Shown piece by piece: positions 1-8,420 of a stretch of DNA of 46,203 nt (the first letter of the stretch is position 1; each line of letters starts with the position of its first letter). Both the position numbers and the translations under genes were made by a program. The notes below the pieces were generated by a model. The model did not search any database. It was not told the origin of the DNA and saw only the letters and a program-made list of their open reading frames with translations. Source of the stretch: CAZJJZ01 sp964546505 (GTDB taxonomy: Bacteria > Patescibacteriota > Gracilibacteria > UBA1369); NCBI GenBank assembly GCA_964546505.1, contig CAZJJZ010000009.1, positions 1-46,203 on the forward strand, read 5' to 3'.

Positions 1-101
1 TATCTCAATTAATGGTGATATTAGATTGATATATATTGGAAAAAAATAATTATGCAGAAGTTATTATTCTAGACCTAGGTGGTCATGCTAAAGTTTATTG
101 A
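1..101 (+). pseudogene. 3' end of a RelE/YafQ-like toxin gene, frameshifted at a poly-A run
   Basis: The window opens inside this gene. From position 2 one frame reads ISINGDIRLIYIGKK and then stops. One frame over, the text continues NNYAEVIILDLGGHAKVY and stops at 99-101. Joined at the run of seven A (40-46), the two give the typical C-terminal end of RelE/YafQ/ParE-superfamily toxins: a beta strand with an Arg, an acidic turn, then hydrophobic-Gly-His-x-x-Val-Tyr at the very end. A one-base homopolymer change explains the break, either as a real inactivating mutation or a sequencing error. Any antitoxin would lie upstream, outside the window. The family call rests on about 33 residues. Confidence 0.5.
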
Positions 102-103
102 AA

Positions 104-1540
104 CTATTCTGGTATTTGCACTTCCGGGAAGCGTCGGGCTTGGTCTAACAGGAGGGATTTGATTTGTTCCAGTTCTTCGGGGGTGGCTGCTTCGAAATGG
201 GTGGTGAGATAGGGGGAGGTATTGGAGGCGCGAATGAGGCCCCAATTAGTGTCTGAAAATTTGACGCGGATGCCGTCAATGGTGATACACTCATGAGTGT
301 TAATAAAAGCTTCTTTGATGGCATCAATTACTGCGAATTTTTGTTCATCGGGGCAAAAGAGTTTGAGTTCGGGGATGCCGGGTAATTTGGGTAAATCGGC
401 AAAATGATCAGAGAAAGTCAATGGCTTTTGGCTGAGAATTTCAGCTACTTTTATACCGGCAAAAAGGGCATCGTCGAAACCATAGAAATTAAAATTTTGA
501 CCAAAAAAGAAATGTCCCGATTTTTCTCCGGCCAATGAGGCCTGTTCGAATTTTAGGCGATTTTCCATGTAGGAATGACCTGTGCGAGACATAATGGGAT
601 GGCCACCATGTTGAACAACATCACGTGGTAAAATTTCGGAAACTTTCACGTCAAAAATAACTTTTTCACCCGGGTGTCGAGATAGTAAATCACGCGCTAA
701 CAACATGATGGGGAATTCCGAGGTATAATGCAGACCATTTTCATCCAAAAAACCGACTCGGTCCCCATCGCCATCAAAACCGATACCTAAATCAGCAGCA
801 CTTAGCCTAACAGCTTCACCAGCTTCCAGTAGATTTTTGGCATGCTCAGGATTGGCTTCATGATTGGGGAAGCGGCCATCCAATTCGGTATATAGTTCTA
901 TAACTTCGCAACCGACTGCGCGAAAAAGGCGAGGAGCAAAAATGCCGGTGACGCCGTTGCCACTGTCTATCACTACTTTTAACGGCCGGGCAAGTTGGAT
1001 TTTGGCTGTGATGTCTTCTAAATATAGGTCGAAAAAAGCTTGATGATGATGAAGTTTGGCCGGTGTGTCGGTATGAATAAAGTCACCACTTTGGATGATT
1101 TGTAAAATTTGCTGTAATTCCTGATCGGCTATGGAATGGGCGTTTTGGGCCACTATTTTAATGCCATTATCGGTTGCGGGATTGTGACTGGCGGTGATAT
1201 TGACACCACAGTCATAGGGGAGTTGTTCAGAGCGTTGGCTGCTGCAGGTAGCCCAGTAAACGAGTGGGGAAGTAGCTAGGCCGATATTGGTGACTGTCAA
1301 ACCGGAGTCCAGGGCGCCACGAATAAAGGCCTCTTGAAGGTCCTGACCATGAGTACGATTGTCTCTGCCTACCACCAGATGTTGGCAATTATATTGGCGG
1401 CGTAAGTAGGTGGCGGCGCCGCGTCCAATTAAATATACATTTTCAGGTGTGAGGTCCGGCTGGGGCTTTTTGGCTGTGGGTTCCGCGGTTCCACGAATGT
1501 CATAGGCACGAAAAATATTGCTGGGTAGGTAAGTATTCAT
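104..1540 (-). CDS. manB: Phosphomannomutase/phosphoglucomutase (alpha-D-phosphohexomutase)
   Basis: A 478-residue enzyme that interconverts hexose 1- and 6-phosphates (mannose or glucose), feeding nucleotide-sugar and cell-surface glycan synthesis in the cytoplasm. The N-terminal FRAYDIRG motif is present. The phosphoserine loop ITASHNP is at about residues 115-121 (Ser118), and the Mg-binding loop DGDGDR is at about 256-261. The sugar-binding GEKSGH motif is near residue 340 and a C-terminal phosphate-binding RASNTSP is near 440. Length is normal for COG1109. It is the last gene of the minus-strand run that starts near 5232, ten bases after the small lipoprotein gene. Sugar specificity cannot be read from the sequence. 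Confidence 0.93.
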   Translation of the reverse strand: MNTYLPSNIFRAYDIRGTAEPTAKKPQPDLTPENVYLIGRGAATYLRRQYNCQHLVVGRDNRTHGQDLQEAFIRGALDSGLTVTNIGLATSPLVYWATCSSQRSEQLPYDCGVNITASHNPATDNGIKIVAQNAHSIADQELQQILQIIQSGDFIHTDTPAKLHHHQAFFDLYLEDITAKIQLARPLKVVIDSGNGVTGIFAPRLFRAVGCEVIELYTELDGRFPNHEANPEHAKNLLEAGEAVRLSAADLGIGFDGDGDRVGFLDENGLHYTSEFPIMLLARDLLSRHPGEKVIFDVKVSEILPRDVVQHGGHPIMSRTGHSYMENRLKFEQASLAGEKSGHFFFGQNFNFYGFDDALFAGIKVAEILSQKPLTFSDHFADLPKLPGIPELKLFCPDEQKFAVIDAIKEAFINTHECITIDGIRVKFSDTNWGLIRASNTSPYLTTHFEAATPEELEQIKSLLLDQARRFPEVQIPE

Positions 1541-1549
1541 ATTTTCAAT

Positions 1550-1729
1550 TTATGGAGAAACAGTGTTGGGATTGTCGGTATTACTTTCGTTGCCGATAAC
1601 TGTAAAGTTGACCGTGCTGGCCATGGATGCCTGACCCACTTGTCCGGGTACGGCCGGTGCTTTGGCAGTGGAGCAAGCGGTTACAGCGATGGTGCAAAAA
1701 ATTAACGGAACAATCAGTAAACGTTGCAT
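1550..1729 (-). CDS. Small lipoprotein, unknown function
   Basis: I start it at the internal ATG (1727-1729), because from there the protein begins MQRLLIVPLIFCTIAVTAC, a classic lipoprotein signal with lipobox V-T-A-C. The longer frame from 1780 would put a lysine-rich stretch ahead of it. The mature part is only about 40 residues, rich in Ala, Pro, Ser, Thr and Asn, with no recognisable domain. It would be lipidated by the Lgt encoded at 11545-12315. It resembles in style the lipoprotein at 34421-34750, which has a similarly low-complexity mature part. Confidence 0.6.
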   Translation of the reverse strand: MQRLLIVPLIFCTIAVTACSTAKAPAVPGQVGQASMASTVNFTVIGNESNTDNPNTVSP

Positions 1730-1828
1730 ATAAAGGTTTATTTTCCGCTTAATTGTAGATTTCCAGGCGCTGTTTGGCAAGCGGTGATGGTGAAAAGTAG
1801 TGGAAGGCGGGGGTTGAAAGTGGGCTGA

Positions 1829-2074
1829 TTATTGATCGAGCTTTTTGGTTTTGGAATTTTTGGAAAGAGAAATTTCTAATTTCAGTCGATCTTTTTTGGA
1901 TTGATTTTGAGCGAGTTCTTTGAGACTTGCCAGTGTGTTTTTGTCGTTTTCCTGTAGAGCTTCCAGACTTTCCACCGCAGTGTCTACATGAAAACTTTTG
2001 GCCATTTTGAGGAAAAATTGCTCTTGGGAATTTTCTGGTTGCTCTTTTAGTTGTGGTAGTTTTTCGTTAGGCAT
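1829..2074 (-). CDS. Small charged hypothetical protein
   Basis: About 81 residues when started at the ATG at 2072-2074, which overlaps the end of the preceding gene by 8 bases. The frame also opens at 2113, but the overlapping start fits the packed operon better. The protein is highly charged and predicted mostly helical, with a Lys/Ser-rich C-terminus. No family is recognised. It is the last of six tightly spaced unknown genes (5232 down to 1829). Confidence 0.5.
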   Translation of the reverse strand: MPNEKLPQLKEQPENSQEQFFLKMAKSFHVDTAVESLEALQENDKNTLASLKELAQNQSKKDRLKLEISLSKNSKTKKLDQ

Positions 2075-2324
2075 TGAGTTGTTTTTTACGAGCAAAATAA
2101 CGTAGTGCTTCACGAACCAGGGTGGCTCCCAAATTTTCCAAAGCTGGATAATTTAAAATGGTGGTGAGTGCAAGTAAATTTTCTTTTTCGCTTGCTGAAA
2201 GGTGAGGTGCAGAAGTGATGATTATCTGCACCTCTTGACGTCTTAATTGCTCCTTGGTGGAGTTCTTTTTGTTTTTATCAATGGTCTGATAAAAACTGGC
2301 TGCTTGTGAGACAATATCGGGCAT
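2067..2324 (-). CDS. Small helical hypothetical protein
   Basis: 85 residues, starting one base after the stop of the gene at 2325-2513 and overlapping the next gene by 8 bases, so it is probably co-translated with both. The sequence is helical with a Leu/Ala-rich middle and a basic C-terminus (REALRYFARKKQLNA). There is no signal peptide, membrane segment or known motif. Confidence 0.55.
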   Translation of the reverse strand: MPDIVSQAASFYQTIDKNKKNSTKEQLRRQEVQIIITSAPHLSASEKENLLALTTILNYPALENLGATLVREALRYFARKKQLNA

Positions 2325-2513
2325 TTAGTTTTGGATGGTTTTGAGAATTTCTTTCAATTTATTTACCTCCTTTTCTAAAATCGCTTTGAATTTTTCCAAT
2401 TCATCAGCTTTCATAGTAGGAATTAAAACTGACCAAAAAGTCTTTTCTTGATCGTCCATGCCAGATTGTTCCATGAGAATAATGACATCTTTGATAATTG
2501 CTTGATTTTCCAT
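2325..2513 (-). CDS. Small helical hypothetical protein
   Basis: 62 residues, acidic N-terminal half and a Lys/Glu-rich heptad-like C-terminal half that could form a short coiled coil. It lies 24 bases after the gene at 2538-3224 and directly abuts the gene at 2067-2324. Three consecutive small helical genes of this kind may encode interacting subunits, but nothing in the sequence names a function. Confidence 0.55.
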   Translation of the reverse strand: MENQAIIKDVIILMEQSGMDDQEKTFWSVLIPTMKADELEKFKAILEKEVNKLKEILKTIQN

Positions 2514-2537
2514 AGTTAAATTGAGTTTAGATAATAA

Positions 2538-3224
2538 TTAGGCGGCGGGTGTAGAGGCGGAGCTGAGTCCCGGAATCAGATTTTGTAGAGAAATACCCGC
2601 ACTTTGCATGGCGGCCATGAATTTTTGATAGCCGACGATTCCGGTTACGATGTCTTGGTGAATAATTCTAATGGCGTCAATCCAAGCATTGGGTTCTTTT
2701 TCTTCAATACGCTTTTTGAATGCTTCCGGATCATTACCGAAGATAGCTAAACCGGCTATACCTGGCCAATTGAGAATTACAGTTTTTAAAGAATCTATCA
2801 TCAAAGGTTCAATCAGTGGTTTTTTGAGGAAGTCGGGAGCTATTCTGGCCAGTGCCAGGATGGCTTCTACTTCGTGTTGGTAAGCGTAGGCTTCGCTGGG
2901 GTCTTTGGTGCCAAATTTTTCTTGGAAGAGAAATCTGGTCAAATCATATCCGGCCGTGGCCAGTCCGGGAAGTTGTCTTAAATACATTGAGCGGGCTAAT
3001 TCTCCCAAGTAGGTGGTACGATCTTCGCGACCAGCTTCGGCAACCTGTTCCGCTTCTTTGGCTGCTTCTTGGGTTTTGGGACTGGCATCCAATTGGCGTC
3101 CAGCTGATTGGATGGTTTGAAACAGGTTAATCGCCTTGGCGGCGTCTGGACTAACCCAGCCTACTGCTGTTTTCAGCATTTCTAGGCCGTATTCTCCCCA
3201 GGTTCTAGTTTGTTGTTCTGGCAT
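2538..3224 (-). CDS. Hypothetical protein of the 1829-5232 cluster
   Basis: 228 residues, predicted mostly helical. No cleavable signal peptide is evident. A moderately hydrophobic stretch around residues 145-165 (PGIAGLAIFG) could be buried or membrane-peripheral. Ala/Gly-rich at the C-terminus. It follows the 3248-4240 gene by 23 bases in the same operon. I do not recognise the family. Confidence 0.6.
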   Translation of the reverse strand: MPEQQTRTWGEYGLEMLKTAVGWVSPDAAKAINLFQTIQSAGRQLDASPKTQEAAKEAEQVAEAGREDRTTYLGELARSMYLRQLPGLATAGYDLTRFLFQEKFGTKDPSEAYAYQHEVEAILALARIAPDFLKKPLIEPLMIDSLKTVILNWPGIAGLAIFGNDPEAFKKRIEEKEPNAWIDAIRIIHQDIVTGIVGYQKFMAAMQSAGISLQNLIPGLSSASTPAA

Positions 3225-3247
3225 ATTTTTGGGTTAAAAAATATTTT

Positions 3248-4240
3248 TTAAGAATTTAATTTTGGCCGCAACTGACGGTAGCGGGTGGCTGTGTCATTGA
3301 CAGCTTCTGAATGAGCTTCGTGGCGCTTGCTTAACTGTTTGAAAATATATTTGGTTACTTGTGGGTTTTTCTTCATGATGCTGCCGATTCGGAAGAGGGT
3401 CTTGGCGGTTTTGCGCATGCTGGTGGTTTTGCGAATCAATGCTGCTAGTCTTTGTAGAGAAGAAGCAACTTTAGCGGCTTTGGGGGCGCTTTTGACTGCA
3501 CCGATGACACCCGCCTTGATAGCTTCTTCGGCTACCACTGAACCGCCGACTGTTTCTGGAGCTGTCAATAAACTGACGCCGTCGGCTACTAGAAAAGCAA
3601 TCGAACAACCAGCGGTACACACACGGTCTAATGTAGACATTTCTTTGCCTGCCAGTGTATGGCCGGAGGTGGCTTCATACATCATCTTTCCTGAGCCAAC
3701 GATGGGGATAAAATCTAAAGCTGTTGAGGTTAATTCCCATTTACTGACTTTACTCATTTCTTCATCCAATTTCACCAAATCCAAGGCCTGACTGATGTAA
3801 CCCAACATCAATTCTTTAAATTGAGGATCAGCATGGGACTCAAGGTTTTTTTCTTCATTTTCCAAAAACTCAATTACCAGGTCTACTCCTTCAGCGGTGA
3901 GCTTTTTGGCACGAGCCGCCTCCACTTTTTGTAAGGTTTGATCCAGGCGTGGTTGTAGATTTTTAAGGTATTCAGCTGCGGTGGGATTGAGGTGTTCAAT
4001 CAATTCCGGCATTTTTTCTTTTAACTCAGTAAATTCTTCATTCGAGATATCACCTATTTCTGAAAGACTTTCTTTTTCCAATTGATCTAAATGTTTTTGT
4101 ACAGCCGGATCGGCTTTCTCTGGCGCGTCGCTGGGTTTGCGGCTGGAAGTTTCTGGTGCTTTGGGTTTAGGAACTTCTTTTTCGGTGGCTTTTTGGGGAA
4201 TTTCCATGGTTTTGTTTTTAAACTTGGTTTTATTGGGCAT
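3248..4240 (-). CDS. Unknown protein with a pre-toxin-TG-like segment (paralogue of the next gene upstream)
   Basis: 330 residues. Residues 1-60 are Lys/Pro/Glu-rich and look disordered. Residues 60-170 are helical and acidic. Residues about 174-215 read LDFIPIVGSGKMMYEA, then a Gly-x-x-x-x-Gly-Lys-Glu segment and STLDR, then a hydrophobic helix. This order (proline-glycine hydrophobic start, Tyr-Glu-Ala helix, a [T/A]-G-[K/E] turn, an Asp-Arg, a hydrophobic helix) resembles the PT-TG region found ahead of toxin domains in polymorphic toxins. No toxin domain follows; the C-terminus is a basic helical tail. The gene at 4243-5232 has the same architecture, so the pair arose by duplication. The PT-TG link is a by-eye similarity. 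Confidence 0.6.
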   Translation of the reverse strand: MPNKTKFKNKTMEIPQKATEKEVPKPKAPETSSRKPSDAPEKADPAVQKHLDQLEKESLSEIGDISNEEFTELKEKMPELIEHLNPTAAEYLKNLQPRLDQTLQKVEAARAKKLTAEGVDLVIEFLENEEKNLESHADPQFKELMLGYISQALDLVKLDEEMSKVSKWELTSTALDFIPIVGSGKMMYEATSGHTLAGKEMSTLDRVCTAGCSIAFLVADGVSLLTAPETVGGSVVAEEAIKAGVIGAVKSAPKAAKVASSLQRLAALIRKTTSMRKTAKTLFRIGSIMKKNPQVTKYIFKQLSKRHEAHSEAVNDTATRYRQLRPKLNS

Positions 4241-4242
4241 GG

Positions 4243-5232
4243 TCAGTTGAGTTTGGAGTATTCCAAAATGTCATTTTTTGGTTGGCGCTGTCCTGCTTTG
4301 GCTGCGCCACGTTGAGCGGTTTTGATGATTAATTCTGCTAAAGCCGGATTTTTGGCTGTGATAAGAGACAGTCTGGTGACAGCTTTGGCAGCGGGAGTTG
4401 CTAGTTTGGAGAAATTTTTGGCTTTGCTGATGATGCCGGCTATTTTTTGTAATGCATTAGCGGCTTCCAGGCCTTTGGCGCCCAAAGTAACACCAGCAAT
4501 ACTGACTTTTACACCAGCATCAGCCAAGGCCAACGGAGTGAAAAGCATAATATCGCCAACAATTGATCCTCCGGCCTCCAGAGTGGCCCAAAGCCGATCT
4601 TTACCTTCCAATTTTTTGCCGGTCGTGGTTTTTCCACGGGCTACCTCAATGCAAGAAAGTAAAGTGCCGTAGCCAGGCCAGGCTTTAAACACATTAATAC
4701 CAAAATCTTTCCAGGCTAATGCACTTAAATCTTTTTCAAATTGTTTCAAATTGGTTGACTCTACGATGAAGGCTAATAAAATGTCGCGGACTTCTGTATC
4801 TTTAATTAGTTCAATTTCTTTTTGCTCCTGATCCAAAAAGTCCTGCAAGGCATGCAAGGCTTCACATTTTTTATCTTCCGCTTGGAGGCTTTCCATTGTA
4901 GCGGTCAACTTTTGTAAACGCGGCAAGACGCGGGCCAGGTGTAGACTCAATTCTGGCTTGAACTTTTCAAAAGCATTAATTTCAGCAGTCATCAGGGCCT
5001 GATATTCAGCTTCTGGCATTTCAGTAATTTCTTTGCCGGACAACATGCTTTCACGATAAATTTGAGCTTTGATGGCATCAGTTTCTGCTGCTTGTTGTTC
5101 TTGAATGCGATCACCAAAAGAAGCGCGTTCGATTTTGTTTTGGCGCATTGCTTTGGTTGCTAATGCCTCTTGGGTTTCCGGTTTCTGAAGCCTATCCTGT
5201 TGTTCCAAATTTTCTGGAGGAGTTGGAAGCAT
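4243..5232 (-). CDS. Unknown protein with a pre-toxin-TG-like segment (tandem paralogue)
   Basis: 329 residues, first gene of the minus-strand run, separated by 2 bases from its paralogue at 3248-4240. Residues 1-170 are charged and helical. Residues about 183-222 contain WPGYGTLLSCIEVARG, then TTTGKKLEGKDR, then a hydrophobic helix with GGSIVGDI, matching the same positions in the paralogue. The remainder is Ala/Leu/Lys-rich helix. The start at 5232 is followed upstream by a divergent intergenic stretch containing a TATAAT in the minus direction (about 5256-5261), a likely -10. No enzyme motif is visible. Confidence 0.6.
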   Translation of the reverse strand: MLPTPPENLEQQDRLQKPETQEALATKAMRQNKIERASFGDRIQEQQAAETDAIKAQIYRESMLSGKEITEMPEAEYQALMTAEINAFEKFKPELSLHLARVLPRLQKLTATMESLQAEDKKCEALHALQDFLDQEQKEIELIKDTEVRDILLAFIVESTNLKQFEKDLSALAWKDFGINVFKAWPGYGTLLSCIEVARGKTTTGKKLEGKDRLWATLEAGGSIVGDIMLFTPLALADAGVKVSIAGVTLGAKGLEAANALQKIAGIISKAKNFSKLATPAAKAVTRLSLITAKNPALAELIIKTAQRGAAKAGQRQPKNDILEYSKLN

Positions 5233-5334
5233 GAGTTGTGATTTTTATTTGATTTAATTATAGCATAAAACTCTTAATCTTGCTAAGTGTTTATATTTTT
5301 GGGTTTAAAAGTTTTGCTTCATCGCAGGCGGAAA

Positions 5335-5790
5335 ATGGCTGCTTTGTTTGACTTTCTTGACAAGTATAGTAGAATTGGGGTGTTGTTAATTCTCCTATTG
5401 ATGAACTCTTCTATTCCACACAATTTGGAAGGTCCAGAAAATACTCCTGTTCCTGGTTCTGCTGAGAGGAAAAAGAGCGATGTTGCTGAACAGTCGGGAG
5501 AAGTTGTTATCAGAAAAGGGCAGTGTCTTGCTTATATTAACGACATACTCAATCAAAAAACTCCAGATATTGATACCGAAAAACAGCAACAGGCCAAAAC
5601 ATTAGCTGCCAAGTTGGATTTATTTTTACAGAAGCCAATACTGCCAGGTGAAGAAGGAGAGTTCGAACAACGTTGTAATGATTATTTAGAGCAAATACTT
5701 CAATTGGATAAAACGTTATATCTGGCATATTTTGATATTGTTAGCTTGGCTGTGGCCAAAGCTTATGGTGAAGATTTGTTAATCCATTAG
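5335..5790 (+). CDS. Hypothetical protein with an N-terminal membrane anchor
   Basis: Started at ATG 5335, giving 151 residues beginning MAALFDFLDKYSRIGVLLIL. The frame is also open from a GTG at 5287, but that adds a very basic leader. One hydrophobic segment (about residues 14-24) would anchor the protein, with the rest (about 125 residues, acidic and helical) probably outside the membrane. No family is recognised. It is transcribed divergently from the 4243-5232 gene and sits ahead of 5848-6522. Confidence 0.5.
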   Translation: MAALFDFLDKYSRIGVLLILLLMNSSIPHNLEGPENTPVPGSAERKKSDVAEQSGEVVIRKGQCLAYINDILNQKTPDIDTEKQQQAKTLAAKLDLFLQKPILPGEEGEFEQRCNDYLEQILQLDKTLYLAYFDIVSLAVAKAYGEDLLIH

Positions 5791-5794
5791 TACT

Positions 5795-5824
5795 TTGTTT
5801 TTTAGGTCAGGTTTGTGTTATACT
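5795..5824 (+). promoter_or_regulatory. Candidate promoter for 5848-6522
   Basis: TTGTTT, an 18-base spacer, then TATACT, ending 23 bases before the ATG at 5848. Moderate match to the sigma-70 consensus. Confidence 0.4.
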
Positions 5825-5847
5825 TAAGAGATTATTAATAATTATTC

Positions 5848-6522
5848 ATGAGTAGTCCTAAGGATAAGAACAAGCCTGAAAGAATTGCTGAGACAAAATT
5901 TGCTGAATTACAGGCCGAGGCGGAAGGTGAAAAAGTGGCAGAAGAAATTGTTCAAGTACAAATGCAAAGCAACAAGGAGGCGGGGATGGCTTTAGTTGCG
6001 CATGATTTTGATCGAGTTAAATTTCGTCAATTATATGAAGTTTTGGACAGACGCTTGGATGCCCAAATGGCCATGGAGATTCTGGGGCGTTTAAAAGTAT
6101 TCGTATTGGCTGAAGATGTGACAGCACATTATCGGTTCTTATCGAGAATGCAAAAAGATTTTATGCAAGCAGTTAAAGTGGAAAAGTGTACGAAGATTGA
6201 AGAATTTATTCAATTGATGGGAGATTTGGCAGACGTTGAAACAATTTTACTGATTGATAATAATATTGAAGGCGGGGACACTTCGGAGTGGTTATTGGAG
6301 CATCCTGAATCGCTTGCTAAACAAAATTGTTATGCTTTTTCTTATTCTGGCCAAGGTGAAGAAGCTTTTCAAAAATTAATTAATAAAGGATTGATGTTTC
6401 CCAGGTGGCCGGTTGGTATGTACAAAAGCTTGCAGCAAGTGGAGTGGAAAGGCATTGTTGCGGCTTATTTGGCAGCAAAGGCCTATCGTGCTGGTGTGGA
6501 GGAAGCTGATATAAATCCTTAA
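5848..6522 (+). CDS. Hypothetical soluble protein
   Basis: 224 residues, no signal or membrane segment. The N-terminal 40 residues are highly charged and probably a coiled coil (Lys/Glu/Ala/Gln-rich). The rest looks globular and helical, ending in an Ala/Tyr-rich helix. No catalytic motif is recognised. It has its own candidate promoter and converges on smpB with 14 bases between the stops. Confidence 0.55.
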   Translation: MSSPKDKNKPERIAETKFAELQAEAEGEKVAEEIVQVQMQSNKEAGMALVAHDFDRVKFRQLYEVLDRRLDAQMAMEILGRLKVFVLAEDVTAHYRFLSRMQKDFMQAVKVEKCTKIEEFIQLMGDLADVETILLIDNNIEGGDTSEWLLEHPESLAKQNCYAFSYSGQGEEAFQKLINKGLMFPRWPVGMYKSLQQVEWKGIVAAYLAAKAYRAGVEEADINP

Positions 6523-6536
6523 AAATTTCAATGTGT

Positions 6537-7001
6537 TTAAAAACGCCTCAGCGCACGGTTGATTTCACGATCGGTGGCTTTTTGCTTTAGGGAATGTCGT
6601 TTATCATGTGTTTTTTTGCCTTTGGCGATAGCGATTTTAAGTTTGATCTTGCCTTTGGAAAGATAAAGTTCCAGAGGAATTAAAGTTATACCTTGGGTTT
6701 GTAGTTGATGACTTAACTGATTGATTTCTTTTTGATGGAGAAGCAGAGACCGATGCTGTTCAGGATCATAGTTTTTTTGTTGGGCGGCCGCTTGTTTGTA
6801 GGGAGCGATGTGACATTTTTTGAGGAGGGGGCGGCCGCTGTCTATGGTGATGTATGAGCCTTTCAAATTGACATTGCCCGCTCGAATTGATTTAACTTCA
6901 GCTCCACTCAACACTAAACCCGCTTCCAGTTTTTCCAGAATTTCATATTCAAAAGTTGCTTGTCGATTTTTGGCTAAGGTTGAGGATTCATTGGCGCTCA
7001 T
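6537..7001 (-). CDS. smpB: SsrA-binding protein SmpB
   Basis: A trans-translation factor that binds tmRNA and delivers it to stalled ribosomes. Started at the ATG at 6999-7001, giving 154 residues, the normal SmpB length; a longer frame from 7076 adds 25 unlikely residues. Recognisable parts are the N-terminal FEYEILEKLEAGLVLSGAEV strand, the KSIRAGNVNLKGSY segment, and the basic C-terminal tail (KKTHDKRHSLKQKATDREI) that occupies the mRNA channel. The tmRNA gene is not in this window. asnS lies upstream on the same strand, and the two genes share a similar sequence block in front of them. Confidence 0.95.
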   Translation of the reverse strand: MSANESSTLAKNRQATFEYEILEKLEAGLVLSGAEVKSIRAGNVNLKGSYITIDSGRPLLKKCHIAPYKQAAAQQKNYDPEQHRSLLLHQKEINQLSHQLQTQGITLIPLELYLSKGKIKLKIAIAKGKKTHDKRHSLKQKATDREINRALRRF

Positions 7002-7121
7002 TGCAGCGAAGGAAGATGAATAATTAATACGGGCAGGGATTTGTTGAAAGAGTTTGTGCCTTATAAAAGCTTGCACAGCTTACTTTTTTTTCAGAGCAAG
7101 GGCAAGTTGCCCCTGCGGCAA

Positions 7122-8420
7122 TCAGGGAGTAAGACGATTGGGCGTTCTGGCAAACGGGATAGATTCACGCACATGATCCAGACCACATATCCAGGTAACC
7201 AACCTTTCCAGGCCGTAACCAAAGCCGGAATGAGGCACAGAACCGAATTTTCGCAAGTCCAGATACCAGGAAAAGGTGGCCGGATCAAGCTTGTGCTCGG
7301 TAATTCGGGCGAGGAGTTTTTCATAATCATCTTCTCTTTGTGAGCCGCCAATTACTTCGCCATAGCCTTCAGGGGCGAGGAGGTCTGCGTTGAGGACGCG
7401 TGTTGGGTCCTTTGGATCGGGTTTCATGTAAAAAGCCTTGATTTCGATGGGGTATTTTTCGACAAAGATCGGTTTGTCGTATTTTTTCGTCAGCATAGTT
7501 TCGTCGTCGGCGCCCAGATCATCTCGATCTGCGATATCGGATCCCATGGCCTGGAGTTCTTTAACCGCTGCGGCGTGTGTCATGCGGATAAAGGGAGCTT
7601 TAACTTTTTCCAAAGCCTCAATGTTGCGTTCCAACAGGTTCAATTCTTGTCGATTGTCTTGTAAAACTTTTTCGACAATGGCGCAAATCAAACCTTCCTG
7701 AATTTTTAAATTCTCTTCATGTTCAACAAAAGCTGCTTCTGCATCCATCATCCAAAACTCTGTTAAATGCCTTCTAGTATTGGAATTTTCGGCTCGGAAA
7801 ACCGGTCCGAAATCCCAGGCTTTGCCAAGGCTCATGATGGCTGCCTCAAGGTACAATTGTCCAGATTGGCTTAAATAGGCTTTTCCTAAGTCGAAATAAT
7901 CCAGTTCAAATAACTCGGTGGTACCTTCGCAGGCATTGGGGGTGAGAATTGGTGAATCAAATTTGATCCAGCCATGTTTGCCGAAAAACTCATAAGTTGC
8001 GTAGATAATGGTGTTGCGGATGCGTTGAATGGCCCATTGTCTGGAAGAGCGTAGCCAAAGATGACGTTGCTGCATTAGAAAGTCGATGCCGTGTTCTTTT
8101 TTGGCAATGGGATAGTCCTCATCAGCGAGGTTGATGACTTTGAGGTCTTGCACTTGCAGCTCGTAAGTGTTCTCTAATTTGGGATGGGCAGTAACTTGAC
8201 CCGTAAGGTTGAGCGAGCTCTCCATGCTAAGCGTCTCAGCCAGTTGCATTTGCCGGGAGTTTTCGTTGTTTGCTGCTAGAATAGCTTGAATAAAACCAGT
8301 GCCATCTCGTAGTTGAAGGAAGTGAATTTTACCGCTGGAACGTTTGTTGTAGAGCCAGCCTTGTAGAGTCACTGTTTGGTTTAAATGATTTTTGAGATCT
8401 TTGATTTGTACTGTTGTCAT
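7122..8420 (-). CDS. asnS: Asparaginyl-tRNA synthetase
   Basis: A class II aminoacyl-tRNA synthetase charging tRNA-Asn. Started at ATG 8418-8420 (432 residues), because the family begins with the anticodon-binding OB fold seen here (VTLQGWLYNKRSSGKIHFLQ, residues about 17-36). Class II motif 2 (FRAENSNTRRHLTEFWMMD) sits mid-protein and motif 3 (GFGYGLERLVTW) near the C-terminus. The AsnRS-type ending with Arg-Thr-Pro is present. Having AsnRS suggests direct Asn-tRNA charging rather than only the GatCAB route. Confidence 0.96.
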   Translation of the reverse strand: MTTVQIKDLKNHLNQTVTLQGWLYNKRSSGKIHFLQLRDGTGFIQAILAANNENSRQMQLAETLSMESSLNLTGQVTAHPKLENTYELQVQDLKVINLADEDYPIAKKEHGIDFLMQQRHLWLRSSRQWAIQRIRNTIIYATYEFFGKHGWIKFDSPILTPNACEGTTELFELDYFDLGKAYLSQSGQLYLEAAIMSLGKAWDFGPVFRAENSNTRRHLTEFWMMDAEAAFVEHEENLKIQEGLICAIVEKVLQDNRQELNLLERNIEALEKVKAPFIRMTHAAAVKELQAMGSDIADRDDLGADDETMLTKKYDKPIFVEKYPIEIKAFYMKPDPKDPTRVLNADLLAPEGYGEVIGGSQREDDYEKLLARITEHKLDPATFSWYLDLRKFGSVPHSGFGYGLERLVTWICGLDHVRESIPFARTPNRLTP

